From assembly GCA_949788275.1 (NCBI GenBank), contig OX460916.1:3162001-3226000 (forward strand): a stretch of DNA of 64,000 nt. Reading direction: 5' to 3'. Position numbers and translations under genes: made by a program. Positions 1-8,506 of this stretch are shown here, in pieces (the stretch's first letter is position 1; every line of letters starts with the position of its first letter). The notes below the pieces were generated by a model. It was not told the origin of the DNA and made no database searches. It saw only the letters and a program-made list of their open reading frames with translations. Origin of the DNA: Weeksellaceae bacterium. Lineage in GTDB: Bacteria; Bacteroidota; Bacteroidia; Flavobacteriales; Weeksellaceae.

Positions 1-2
1 TT

Positions 3-521
3 GAAGTTCCGGCGATGACAACCGAGAAAAGTTTCCGTAAAGACAGTACATACCACAGTGTTTTACGGGTGGACTTCCCGAAGTACAATTTACCTTATGA
101 CGATTATCCCGATGTAAACGGAAACTTTTATATTCGTAATAACCGTTACGGTAATGAGTACATGGCTGCGTCAGAAGCAGATTATGGTTGGGTGTACTTT
201 GCCTTGGATGATTTTGAAGATCAGAATGGTCAATTCACACCTTATGTGGTCGGAGCTTTTAACAATTGGATGATTACCGAAGAATCGCGTTTGAAAAAAG
301 ACGAAACAGGCCTTTGGGTGAATGAAATTTTTTTAAAACAAGGGTATTATAACTACCACTATGTGGTGAAAAACAATAAAACCAATAAAATAGAGCCGAG
401 TTATGTAAGCGGGAGTTTTTGGCAAACCGAAAACGCCTACCAATCCTTATTCTATTACAGACCATGGGGCGCTCGTTACGATGTGTTAATTGGTTATGGC
501 GTAGGGAATTCTCGCCGTTAA
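3..521 (+). CDS. Type IX secretion system plug protein (DUF5103), C-terminal part
   Basis: The frame is open to the left window edge, so only the last ~172 residues are present. The end, with a carbohydrate-binding-like beta domain (VVGAFNNW at residues ~78-85 counted from the ATG at 15) and a closing segment FYYRPWGARYDVLIGYG, matches the C-terminus of the DUF5103 family. Members of this family act as the periplasmic plug of the SprA translocon in type IX secretion. Full-length members are about 400 residues, so more than half of the gene lies outside. The ATG at 15 is an internal methionine. A rho-independent terminator follows directly. The assignment rests on recall of the family C-terminus, not on a search. 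Confidence 0.85.
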   Translation, partial: EVPAMTTEKSFRKDSTYHSVLRVDFPKYNLPYDDYPDVNGNFYIRNNRYGNEYMAASEADYGWVYFALDDFEDQNGQFTPYVVGAFNNWMITEESRLKKDETGLWVNEIFLKQGYYNYHYVVKNNKTNKIEPSYVSGSFWQTENAYQSLFYYRPWGARYDVLIGYGVGNSRR

Positions 522-538
522 TTAGATATCTTATTGAG

Positions 539-565
539 AACCATTTCAAATGAAATGGTTTTTTT
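539..565 (+). terminator. Rho-independent terminator of the T9SS plug gene
   Basis: A 9-bp perfect stem (539-547 with 552-560), an AAAT loop and a run of seven T directly follow the plug gene stop. Confidence 0.85.
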
Positions 566-608
566 AGGCAAATTTGTTTCCTCGTTTTTTATAAGAATTG
601 AATTGTTG

Positions 609-616
609 TATTTTTG
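609..616 (+). promoter_or_regulatory. Bacteroidota -7 promoter element for the lipoprotein gene
   Basis: TATTTTTG fits the TAnnTTTG consensus. A convincing -33 TTTG at the usual 19-nt spacing is not seen. The element overlaps the TTG that begins the longest open frame at 614, which argues that translation starts later, at the ATG at 638. Confidence 0.5.
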
Positions 617-637
617 ATTTATAAAAAACAACCTTTT

Positions 638-1615
638 ATGCCAAGAGTATTAGTATTCTTTTTATTGATAATCAGTCTTTTGGGGTGTAGCTCGACCAAA
701 GAAGAACATCCCATCGATTTTTACTATTGGCGAAGCCTCTATTCCATCTCTTCGTTCGAAAAACAAAAAGTGGCGGAACTTAAAGTTGGGCGTCTATATA
801 CCCGTTTCTTTGATGTCGATAAAATCCATGGAAAAATCCAACCCATTGGGCTTATTCAAAACTTCAAGGCCGACGATCAACTAACCCTTGAATACGTTCC
901 AACCGTGTTTATAACCAACCGAACATTTGCCGATACCAACCGAACGCAAGTAGCTCAATTAGCCAAGAACGTCGCTAACTTTATTCAGGAAACGGCTGAA
1001 AGAGGGGAGTTACGCGATTATTCCGAAATTCAAATCGATTGTGATTGGACCGCGTCAACCAAAGACCATTATTTTTATTTTTTAGAGGAATTAAAAAAAG
1101 TCTCCAAGAAGAAATTATCAGCAACATTGCGCTTGCATCAAGTTAAATTCAGAAAGAAAGAGGGGGTGCCTCCGCTAGATAAAATGGTTCTAATGTGTTA
1201 TGCCACAGAAAATCCCACAGAGGGTTCTACAAAAAATTCAATTCTTGATGTGGGTATTGCCAAAGACTACTTGCAAAACATAGAAAGCTACCCTATTGAA
1301 TTAGATATCGCCTTGCCTATTTATTCATGGGCCATTATCACCAACCATTTAGGAAAAGTAAGGTTAGTGAATTCCTTTTCGGAGCAAAATTTGCTAAATC
1401 AACCTGTAAAGAAAATAGGCGAAGGCTTATACCAAGCTTATGACGACTTCTTTATTGAGAAATTATACATCAGCAAAGGGTTTACCGTTAAAGTAGAAAC
1501 GGTTTCCCCAGCTGTATTAGACGAAATGAAACAGTTTTTAGACCAAAAATTAACGCATCCTTATCATCTTATTTATTACCATTTGGATGAACGGTTTTTT
1601 AAAACTCTTCAATAA
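638..1615 (+). CDS. Conserved lipoprotein, possible TIM-barrel (glycoside-hydrolase-like)
   Basis: 325 residues from the ATG at 638; the frame extends to a TTG at 614, but that lies in the promoter. The signal peptide ends in a lipobox LLGC with Cys17, so this is a lipoprotein. The body has alternating alpha/beta character and the segment IQIDCDWT (middle of the protein), reminiscent of an acidic strand end in a TIM barrel, such as glycoside hydrolases or DUF3142-like proteins. I do not recognise a specific family. The next gene begins 22 bp downstream and encodes another exported protein, so the two probably form an operon. A secreted polysaccharide-related role is only a guess. Confidence 0.6.
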   Translation: MPRVLVFFLLIISLLGCSSTKEEHPIDFYYWRSLYSISSFEKQKVAELKVGRLYTRFFDVDKIHGKIQPIGLIQNFKADDQLTLEYVPTVFITNRTFADTNRTQVAQLAKNVANFIQETAERGELRDYSEIQIDCDWTASTKDHYFYFLEELKKVSKKKLSATLRLHQVKFRKKEGVPPLDKMVLMCYATENPTEGSTKNSILDVGIAKDYLQNIESYPIELDIALPIYSWAIITNHLGKVRLVNSFSEQNLLNQPVKKIGEGLYQAYDDFFIEKLYISKGFTVKVETVSPAVLDEMKQFLDQKLTHPYHLIYYHLDERFFKTLQ

Positions 1616-1637
1616 ATATTACCTTAAATAGACTACC

Positions 1638-4193
1638 ATGAAAAAACTTTTTGTTACCCTATCATTGGTTTTTGCTACCCAACAAGCGTTAGCCTGTGCT
1701 GACGGGGGTGGAGAAGATTATTACTATTATAATCTATTTTCGCAAACGCTTATCCAAGCGCCCCAATACACGCCATTTTTAATGACGATGGATGAAGCCT
1801 TTTTTTCAGATACCACCAATGCCCCCAATGAAAATATTTCTGCTTGGCAAAAATCGTTGGATATCTCTTATGCGCAAGCCGAATATCTCGTGTTTAAAGC
1901 AAAGAAAGAAGAAGTAGATCAATTAATAAAAGGACAATCCGTTCAGAATGCTCAGTTAAAATTTGCTACAGCAGCTTGGTCAAAAAAAAATAAACAAGCC
2001 TTGTTGTATTTGTCTTATGCGAAATACTTAGAACCTTTTATGGCGTATTATTATATAGACAACGACGAATGGTCTTATGTATCCCGCCCTGAAAAGACAG
2101 CTAAACAACTCGATTCAAATAAAGTAATCAATGTTTTAATCAAAAGTTGGAACGCCGAAACGGATAAGGAAATGAAAATGCGTTATGGCTATCAGTTAGT
2201 GCGCTGGGCTCATTATACACGCGACTTTGCCAAGGCCAAAACCTATTTCAATGAGTATGTTGAAAGTTTAGGGATTAAAAATGTAATGTACTATTATGCT
2301 TTAGATCAAAAGGCAGGTGCAGAGCGTGCTTTAGATAATTTTATTCAAGCCAATTACGATTTCTTTGAAGTGTTTTCTCATTCAAATGACCGTAAATTAA
2401 GCGCATATAGTTCCATGCGTGTAACCCAAGATTTGGATTATCAACAACTATTGAAAAAAGCCAAAACTAACCAAGAGCGAAGCGATTTATATTTGCTGAT
2501 TGGTTATAAGGATTTTTCAAATCCTTTGGCAGCCATGAAAAAAATTGTAGAGAAAGATGCAGATGCCGTACAAGCCAAAGTGTTATTTGCACGAAGTATC
2601 AACTTACTAGAGCGAGAATATTTACGCCAGTCAATGAACCCTTGGTATTGGCGTAAGGATGAGCAAAAGAAGAAAGCACCCGATTTATTTATCCCGACAA
2701 TGTCTATCTCGGATTATTCAGATTATCAACCTTTGGCTTTTAGTTTAAATGAGGCCATTGAGATGGCGAAAAATCAGGCGAGTATAACGAAAGATAAAGC
2801 GTATTGGAATCTGTCATTATCTTATTTATCACTGATCTCGAAGGATTTTAAAAGCGCTAAAAATTACTTGACCCAAGTAAAAACAACCGATAAAGCCTTA
2901 GAGGATCAGAAAAATGCCATTTCAATGTTAATTGAAATTTTTGAAATAAAAACCATAACGCCGGCTTTCGAAGACCAATTAATGGCCAAATATGGTCATT
3001 TGATCAACTTCACCTATTCTCCTCTTCCTGAGAATCAATGGCAAAATCCTGCCGAAGAGGAACAACAGATGCGTTATAAAAATATCGTGGTCGACGTACT
3101 GGCTAACCGGTATTTTATGCAAGGGGATAAAGCAAAAGCATTTTTGTTGCACAATGGGATCGACGCCTTTGGATCTAACCCCGATTGGGCATTGTTAGAA
3201 GATTTAGAGAAATTTAATGCCAAGAAAAACAAAACAAACTTTGAAAAGTATTTGTTTTCCAATGTCGGTATCTCGTATTGGGATTTGGATACAAAGACCC
3301 ACAAGAAAAACAAAGCAACATTAACCGAATATTTGGCCAACTATAAAGGCACACTTTATTTACGGGAACAAAAATTTGATTTGGCAAAGAAAGAATTCCA
3401 AAAAATTGGTCTTGATTTCGAAGTCACCAAAGCCGATTACGCCTACTACGATTATTATTCAGATAATACCGTTACGCTTACTGGGCAATACGATGGCTAT
3501 AAGAATATTTCATCCCGTATTTTTGGCTATAATAAGATCGAATGTTTTAATTGTGAAGTGGAGGAGGTTATGGACACACCTTATCTAAGTGAATTTAAGT
3601 TCATAAAGAACAAAATGAACAAATTAGAACTAACGACTGCCTTAATTGAATTAGATAAATTAGCCCATGGAAAATCGGAGCAAGCGGCAAGAGCGAATTA
3701 TCTATTGGGTAACTTTTATTACAATACAACAACACTGGGGTATTTTAGAGAGTTGTTGAGTTTCGATACGAATAATCAAAACGGCCCAAAGTTCAATACC
3801 TATAATTATAGAAGTTTACCTGAAGACAATAATAAACAGTATCAATTCTATTACAAAGATTACGCCTACCACAATGTTTTTAATGATCGTTTTTCGCCTT
3901 CTGAAAACTATTTAACTACAGCTTTAGGAAAAACCACTGACAACGAATTAAAGGCTAAAATTCTTTTTGCACTTTCTAAAAATGAACAAGGAAAGTTTTA
4001 TACAACGGCAACCGATAAGGGTTTGAATCTTTTATTAGAAAACGAATGGAATAATCGCCAACAGATAGACCAATACCAACAAAAGCACTATAAAAATTAT
4101 TTTAAAGAATTAAAAAATTATTCAACAACACAAGCCTATAAAGAAGCAAAGTCGAATTGTCAATACTTCGCTTACTATGCTCAAAATTATTAA
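1638..4193 (+). CDS. Large exported protein of unknown function, helical-repeat-like
   Basis: 851 residues with an N-terminal signal peptide ending ALA before Cys20 (CADGGGEDYYYY). This could be signal peptidase I cleavage or a weak lipobox. The remainder is rich in Tyr, Lys, Leu and Ala and looks like a series of helical hairpins: segments such as residues ~190-215 and ~680-700 (SEQAARANYLLGNFYYN) resemble tetratricopeptide units. Cys-x-x-Cys occurs at about residue 635 (IECFNCEVEE). No catalytic motif is recognised. It follows the lipoprotein gene by 22 bp and has no promoter of its own. I cannot name a function. Confidence 0.6.
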   Translation: MKKLFVTLSLVFATQQALACADGGGEDYYYYNLFSQTLIQAPQYTPFLMTMDEAFFSDTTNAPNENISAWQKSLDISYAQAEYLVFKAKKEEVDQLIKGQSVQNAQLKFATAAWSKKNKQALLYLSYAKYLEPFMAYYYIDNDEWSYVSRPEKTAKQLDSNKVINVLIKSWNAETDKEMKMRYGYQLVRWAHYTRDFAKAKTYFNEYVESLGIKNVMYYYALDQKAGAERALDNFIQANYDFFEVFSHSNDRKLSAYSSMRVTQDLDYQQLLKKAKTNQERSDLYLLIGYKDFSNPLAAMKKIVEKDADAVQAKVLFARSINLLEREYLRQSMNPWYWRKDEQKKKAPDLFIPTMSISDYSDYQPLAFSLNEAIEMAKNQASITKDKAYWNLSLSYLSLISKDFKSAKNYLTQVKTTDKALEDQKNAISMLIEIFEIKTITPAFEDQLMAKYGHLINFTYSPLPENQWQNPAEEEQQMRYKNIVVDVLANRYFMQGDKAKAFLLHNGIDAFGSNPDWALLEDLEKFNAKKNKTNFEKYLFSNVGISYWDLDTKTHKKNKATLTEYLANYKGTLYLREQKFDLAKKEFQKIGLDFEVTKADYAYYDYYSDNTVTLTGQYDGYKNISSRIFGYNKIECFNCEVEEVMDTPYLSEFKFIKNKMNKLELTTALIELDKLAHGKSEQAARANYLLGNFYYNTTTLGYFRELLSFDTNNQNGPKFNTYNYRSLPEDNNKQYQFYYKDYAYHNVFNDRFSPSENYLTTALGKTTDNELKAKILFALSKNEQGKFYTTATDKGLNLLLENEWNNRQQIDQYQQKHYKNYFKELKNYSTTQAYKEAKSNCQYFAYYAQNY

Positions 4194-4228
4194 CCATTTA
4201 GAGCTTTCGTTCTTTGGTAAATAATATG

Positions 4229-4236
4229 TAAATTTG
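4229..4236 (+). promoter_or_regulatory. -7 promoter element for pruA
   Basis: TAAATTTG fits TAnnTTTG and lies 40 bp before the pruA ATG. The only nearby TTTG (4213-4216) is too close at 12 nt to be its usual partner. Confidence 0.5.
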
Positions 4237-4276
4237 AATAATAATTCGTCAATACGTAACAAATAAACCAAAAATA

Positions 4277-5905
4277 ATGTCAAAAGGATTTGCACAATTA
4301 CCATTCGTTCATAACGAAGAAGTCTTAGGTTATGCCGCAGGTTCTGCCGAAAGAGCAGAATTACAAGCAGCGTATAAAAAAATGTTCAATGAGGTGATGG
4401 AAGTTCCTCAGTACATTGGATCTGAAAGAGTAACAACAGGAGAAAAGTTACCGATTTGTCCTCCCCACGATCACCAACATGTGGTTGGATATTACTACAA
4501 AGGAAATAAACAAGATGTTCAAAAAGCCATTGACGCAGCTTTAGCAGCTCGTCCAGCTTGGTCAAACCTATCTTGGGAAAATAGAGCAGCCATCTTTTTA
4601 AAAGCAGCTGATTTAATTGCAGGGCCTTACCGTGCGAAATTAAACGCTGCAACCATGATTGGCCAATCAAAAAATGCCATGCAAGCGGAGATTGATGCCG
4701 CTTGTGAAATGATTGATTTCTTACGTTACAACGTAGAGTTCATGACACAAATCTATGGTGATCAACCAATTTCTGGTGATGGTGTTTGGAATAGAGTTGA
4801 ATACCGCCCATTGGAAGGATTTACATTTGCCATTACGCCGTTTAACTTTACAGCGATTGCAGGTAACCTAGCTTCTTGTATGGCCATGATGGGGAATGTT
4901 GTTGTTTGGAGACCTTCTGATAAACAATTATTGGCCGCTAATGTTTTAATGGAAATTTTCCAAAAAGCAGGTTTACCAGACGGTGTAATCAATATGATTA
5001 TTGCGGGTGGTCAAGAAACAGCTGAAACATGTACATCGCACCCTGATTTTGCGGGTCTTCATTTTACAGGTTCAACAGCTGTCTTTAAAGATTTATGGAA
5101 ACGTATTGCAAGCCATATCGATACCCACAAAACCTACCCAAGAATTGTTGGGGAAACCGGGGGTAAAGATTTCGTAATGGTTCATAAATCAGCTTGTCCT
5201 ACAGAAGTTGCTGTTGCTTTAGTGCGTGGTGCTTTCGAATACCAAGGACAAAAATGTTCTGCGGCTTCTCGTGCTTACATTCCTTCTAACTTATGGGAAC
5301 AAGTAAACGAGAAAATGCAAGCGATGTTAAAAGAAATTAAGATGGGTTCTCCTGAAGATTTCTCTAACTTCGTGAATGCGGTAATTGATAAAGTTTCTTT
5401 CAAGAATATTACCGGGTATATCGACCGTGCAAAAGCGTCTTCTGATGCTGAAATTATTGCGGGTGGTACCTACGATGATTCGAAAGGATACTTTGTGACA
5501 CCAACGGTTATCTTAGCTTCTAATCCTCATTACGAGAGCATGGTAGAAGAAATCTTCGGGCCTGTTCTTTCCATTTATGTTTACGATGAAAATAAATACG
5601 AAGAAACCTTAGCATTAGTCGATCAAACTTCAGAGTATGCCTTAACAGGGTCTATCTTCTCAAAAGATCGTTATGCGACAGATATCGCGTTTAAAGCGTT
5701 AGAAAATGCAGCGGGTAACTTCTACATTAATGATAAGCCAACAGGTGCTGTTGTTGGTCAACAACCATTTGGTGGTGCACGTGCATCAGGAACGAATGAC
5801 AAAGCAGGTTCTTCAATGAATTTATTGCGTTGGGTTTCTGTACGTACCATTAAAGAAACTTTTGTTCCAGCGAAAGATTACAAATACCCTTTCTTGGAAA
5901 AATAA
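4277..5905 (+). CDS. pruA: L-glutamate gamma-semialdehyde dehydrogenase (1-pyrroline-5-carboxylate dehydrogenase)
   Basis: 542 residues, the usual length for the stand-alone enzyme in Flavobacteriia. It oxidises glutamate semialdehyde to glutamate with NAD+, the last step of proline breakdown, in the cytoplasm. Visible family marks are the active-site Cys327 in GQKCSAASR, the general base Glu293 in VGETGGKD, the nucleotide-binding region around FTGSTAVF and the C-terminal QQPFGGARASGTNDK. The gene stands alone: it has its own promoter element and a strong terminator. No proline dehydrogenase gene is in the window. Confidence 0.95.
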   Translation: MSKGFAQLPFVHNEEVLGYAAGSAERAELQAAYKKMFNEVMEVPQYIGSERVTTGEKLPICPPHDHQHVVGYYYKGNKQDVQKAIDAALAARPAWSNLSWENRAAIFLKAADLIAGPYRAKLNAATMIGQSKNAMQAEIDAACEMIDFLRYNVEFMTQIYGDQPISGDGVWNRVEYRPLEGFTFAITPFNFTAIAGNLASCMAMMGNVVVWRPSDKQLLAANVLMEIFQKAGLPDGVINMIIAGGQETAETCTSHPDFAGLHFTGSTAVFKDLWKRIASHIDTHKTYPRIVGETGGKDFVMVHKSACPTEVAVALVRGAFEYQGQKCSAASRAYIPSNLWEQVNEKMQAMLKEIKMGSPEDFSNFVNAVIDKVSFKNITGYIDRAKASSDAEIIAGGTYDDSKGYFVTPTVILASNPHYESMVEEIFGPVLSIYVYDENKYEETLALVDQTSEYALTGSIFSKDRYATDIAFKALENAAGNFYINDKPTGAVVGQQPFGGARASGTNDKAGSSMNLLRWVSVRTIKETFVPAKDYKYPFLEK

Positions 5906-5933
5906 ATAACAACCAGTGAGTGGATGTTCCTCT

Positions 5934-5967
5934 AGCGTCTCAGATAAATCTGAGACGCTTTTTTTTT
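5934..5967 (+). terminator. Rho-independent terminator of pruA
   Basis: Near-continuous inverted repeat (5934-5945 with 5948-5959, GC-rich GCGTCTCAG arms) followed by a run of T from 5959 onward. Confidence 0.92.
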
Positions 5968-6006
5968 CAAATTATCGACTTATTTACCCAATTAAAACGG
6001 TGTTTT

Positions 6007-6114
6007 GCGGCAGCGATAGCAGCGGCATCCTTTTTTGGACAAATGTTCATTCAACCCTTCCATTTCATTCCCAAAAAAGATAGAGCGAATAGCGCGATCC
6101 TTTAGGAGCCGCCC
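6007..6114 (-). repeat. Dispersed structured repeat, copy A
   Basis: One of five related elements in this window. Read on the minus strand it starts GGGCGGC, has a small hairpin TCC(TAAA)GGA, the core GCTATTCGCTCTATC, a long hairpin with stem CTTTTTTGG/CCAAAAAAG, a GAT/ATC hairpin, and ends GCTGCCGC, which can pair with the start (GCGGC/GCCGC). It lies between the pruA terminator and the promoter of the cation transporter and points toward pruA. Apart from this element and the promoter nothing is seen in the 5968-6253 gap. Confidence 0.8.
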
Positions 6115-6226
6115 TAAAAATAAGGTCGATGAGCGTTTAAACATCTAAAGATTGTAGGCCTTCGCTCTATGCAATATCTTTTTGTAATTTTTGTCAGCAA
6201 AGTCTTCGCTTACTATTTAAAACCTA

Positions 6227-6234
6227 TACCTTTG
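6227..6234 (+). promoter_or_regulatory. -7 promoter element for the cation transporter gene
   Basis: TACCTTTG fits TAnnTTTG, 19 bp before the ATG at 6254. A TTCG 18 nt upstream is a poor -33 match. Confidence 0.5.
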
Positions 6235-6253
6235 TTAGGCTTATTTTATTGGT

Positions 6254-7141
6254 ATGAACAACACAGAAACGGCTATTAAAGCTTCGGTTTTTAGTATTAT
6301 TGGAAACGCAGCGCTTGCGGTAATTAAATTTACAGCAGGTTATTTTGGAAATTCGTACGCCTTAATTGCAGATGCCATAGAATCCACTACTGATATTTTT
6401 TCATCTATTTTTGTTTTCTTTGGTTTAAAATATTCATCGCGTCCAGCCGACGAAAACCATCCTTACGGACACGGAAAAGCAGAAGTGCTAATTACCATAC
6501 TCGTGGTTTCTTTCTTAGTTATTTCTGCAGGAATTATTGCCAAAGAAAGTATCGAGAATATTCTTACACCCCACAGTCAACCAAAACCGTTTACCTTATT
6601 GGTCTTAGGAGCCATAATTCTTTTTAAAGAATTCTCTTACCAATATGTGATGCGGAAAAGTAAAATCACCAACAGTTCATCTTTAAAAGCCGATGCCTGG
6701 CATCACCGAAGCGATGCGATTACGTCGCTGATGGCTTTTATAGGGATTTCCATTTCCCTTGTGATGGGCGATGGTTGGGAAGCGGCCGATGATGTAGCTG
6801 CCCTTGTTGCTTCGGGTGTTATTCTTTATAATGCCTACCGCATTCTAAGACCAGCCTTGGGGGAAATTATGGATGAGCATTTATACGAAGCCGAAGAAGA
6901 GCAAGTACGTATCATCGCCTTAAAAGTGGATGGGGTGATCGCCACCGAAAAATGCCATATTCGTAAATCGGGTATGAGTTATTACGTCGATTTACATTTA
7001 ATTGTTAAAGGGAGTATTCCTGTGGTTGAAGGCCACGAAATAGGACACCACGTAAAAGACGCCATTATAAAAGAAATGCCTTTGGTGGCGAATGTACTTA
7101 TCCACATAGAACCCGATAACTGTCAATTGGCTTGTAAATAA
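6254..7141 (+). CDS. Cation diffusion facilitator family transporter
   Basis: 295 residues. CDF proteins export divalent metal ions (Zn, Fe, Mn, Cd) from the cytoplasm in exchange for protons. Membrane segments cover roughly residues 8-30, 36-56, 78-97, 112-130, 155-175 and 180-198. The transport site is readable as E43-xxx-D47 and H150-xxx-D154 (WHHRSDAITS); the E43 position is Asp in the E. coli YiiP site. HPYGHGKAE at residues 69-77 is the family loop motif. The cytoplasmic C-terminal domain carries GHEIGHHVKD. Inverted copies of the dispersed repeat lie on both sides of the gene. The metal specificity cannot be told. Confidence 0.92.
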   Translation: MNNTETAIKASVFSIIGNAALAVIKFTAGYFGNSYALIADAIESTTDIFSSIFVFFGLKYSSRPADENHPYGHGKAEVLITILVVSFLVISAGIIAKESIENILTPHSQPKPFTLLVLGAIILFKEFSYQYVMRKSKITNSSSLKADAWHHRSDAITSLMAFIGISISLVMGDGWEAADDVAALVASGVILYNAYRILRPALGEIMDEHLYEAEEEQVRIIALKVDGVIATEKCHIRKSGMSYYVDLHLIVKGSIPVVEGHEIGHHVKDAIIKEMPLVANVLIHIEPDNCQLACK

Positions 7142-7157
7142 GACCATTTGTTTATTT

Positions 7158-7264
7158 GGGCGGCCGCTTCGCGCCGGGCTATTCGCTCTATCTTTGCTGC
7201 AAGTGCATCTCGGTTGATGGAGAATAGAGCTGGCAGCAAAGGATGCCGCTGCTATCCCTGCCGC
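7158..7264 (+). repeat. Dispersed structured repeat, copy B
   Basis: Starts GGGCGGC 16 bp after the transporter stop. Small hairpin CGC(TTC)GCG, core GCTATTCGCTCTATC, long hairpin stem CTTTGCTGC/GCAGCAAAG, hairpin GGAT/ATCC, closing CTGCCGC. Same order of parts as copies A, C, D and E, with different but complementary stem bases. Confidence 0.82.
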
Positions 7265-7392
7265 AAGTCCTGCGTTTAAATAAAAATCTTCAATTGAAAA
7301 ACAACGTAATTTCAATTTATTATGCACTGTATCAATAAATGACCTTAGCTATTCTTAATAAAAAAATCCTTTGAATCAGGACTTTTTAAAAC

Positions 7393-7422
7393 AAAAAAAA
7401 GGACTTCCATAGAAATCCTTTT
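7393..7422 (-). terminator. Rho-independent terminator of ompW
   Basis: On the minus strand an 11-bp stem (7412-7422 with 7397-7407, one G-T pair), a 4-nt loop and eight T lie 25 bp past the ompW stop. The remainder of the 7142-7447 gap holds only repeat copy B. Confidence 0.88.
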
Positions 7423-7447
7423 GAGTAAGTTGTAGTTTATAGGTTGG

Positions 7448-8086
7448 TTAAAATAATTTAAACCCAATCCCTGTACTGAACATCCATGGATTTAAATCCA
7501 CTTTTGCAGGTACATCGACACCTAAATTTGTGTATACATCAACATCTGTTTTTAAGTATACTTTTTTAACGTCTACGTTCCAGTATAAACGGTCGTTGAT
7601 TTTATAATCAAAACCTAATTGGAAAGCATAACCTAATTTATTTTCATAATCCACTTTTGTGACAGCAGCATTGCGCCCTTTTCCGGCACCTTCGTCATAA
7701 AATATGGTGTAGTTTAATCCGATACCCGCATACGGTTTTAAATTGGCAGTCGGATAGAAGTGGTATTGTAAGTTAAGGGTTGGAGGTAATAACATTACAC
7801 GACCCAAATCTACATTACCTAAAGAGGTGTTTACCGCGACAACTTCGTGTTTAGAAGTTCCAAGAATTAATTCTGCTGCAATATTTTTTGTAAAGAAGTA
7901 AGTTAAATCTACTTCTGGAATAAGGTTATTGGTTACGGCTACATTTCCACCGATAACACCTACATTGGCGTCTTCCATAGGGACAACTCCTGTTGCTCTA
8001 ATACGCATGTGCAACTCACCAGCCTCTTGTCCGAAAGCCATTAATGATGTAAATAAAGCACCTGCCAATAATATATGTTTTCTCAT
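7448..8086 (-). CDS. ompW: OmpW family outer membrane protein
   Basis: 212 residues. Signal peptide of about 19 residues ending AFG before QEAGELHMRIRATGV, which is the typical first strand of OmpW (ARxGxxxV type). The family forms an eight-stranded barrel with a hydrophobic channel in the outer membrane. LPPTLNLQYHFYP and LKPYAGIGLNYTIFYDE are family strands, and the protein ends in aromatic Phe (GIGFKLF), as outer-membrane barrels do. It is a single-gene transcript with its own terminator. The substrate is unknown. Confidence 0.9.
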   Translation of the reverse strand: MRKHILLAGALFTSLMAFGQEAGELHMRIRATGVVPMEDANVGVIGGNVAVTNNLIPEVDLTYFFTKNIAAELILGTSKHEVVAVNTSLGNVDLGRVMLLPPTLNLQYHFYPTANLKPYAGIGLNYTIFYDEGAGKGRNAAVTKVDYENKLGYAFQLGFDYKINDRLYWNVDVKKVYLKTDVDVYTNLGVDVPAKVDLNPWMFSTGIGFKLF

Positions 8087-8472
8087 GATAGATTGTTTTA
8101 TAATTTCTTAGTACAAATGACGGACTAATTTGTCCGAATTAAAATGCGCAAAATCATTAACCACTTATGAATAAAATCAGTTGTTATTTTCAATGATTTT
8201 ACTACCTTAAAAAGACCACATCTGCTTTGTTTTTAGTGAAAATAAATAAGAGTTTATCTGATGAGTTATTTTGCTAATAATCAGTCATATAGTTTGTTTT
8301 TTAAAAGCTCAAAAAAAACCATTAAACAATATTGTTTATTTTAATGTTTGACAAAATTTATCCGACGATTTTTATGTAAAACAAGACAACCGATTGCATC
8401 GTCTAAAAATAAAATAAAAAACCAGAGCCGTATCCTTTTTTAAATAAGAAGAAGATTGTGTATTTATTTTGT
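8087..8472. other. AT-rich divergent intergenic region with a 16-bp palindrome
   Basis: About 385 bp between the divergent ompW and acyl-CoA dehydrogenase genes. It contains a perfect palindrome TAAACAATATTGTTTA at 8323-8338, enclosed by imperfect CATT/AATG arms, and a small inverted repeat CGGAC-N6-GTCCG at about 8124-8139 close to ompW. Either could be an operator, but no known site is recognised. No gene or RNA is seen. Confidence 0.35.
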
Positions 8473-8480
8473 TACTTTTG
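8473..8480 (+). promoter_or_regulatory. -7 promoter element for the acyl-CoA dehydrogenase gene
   Basis: TACTTTTG fits TAnnTTTG, 26 bp before the ATG at 8507. It lies inside the longer open frame that begins at 8456 and so supports the later start. Confidence 0.6.
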
Positions 8481-8506
8481 AAAGTCTTAAAATAAAACTC
8501 AAAGAA

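Noticed and set aside
5920-6105. Plus-strand open frame of 61 codons after pruA
   Set aside because: It runs through the pruA terminator and repeat copy A; no start signal or protein-like composition.
6998-7327. Minus-strand open frame of 109 codons
   Set aside because: It is antisense to the transporter 3' end and crosses repeat copy B.
8456-8506. Longer N-terminus for the acyl-CoA dehydrogenase (TTG at 8456)
   Set aside because: The extension overlaps a TAnnTTTG promoter box and is not part of the family; the ATG at 8507 gives the usual 380 residues. Similar extensions were rejected for the lipoprotein at 638, secE, rplL, rfbA, degP, coaE, the DUF1573 gene and nusB.
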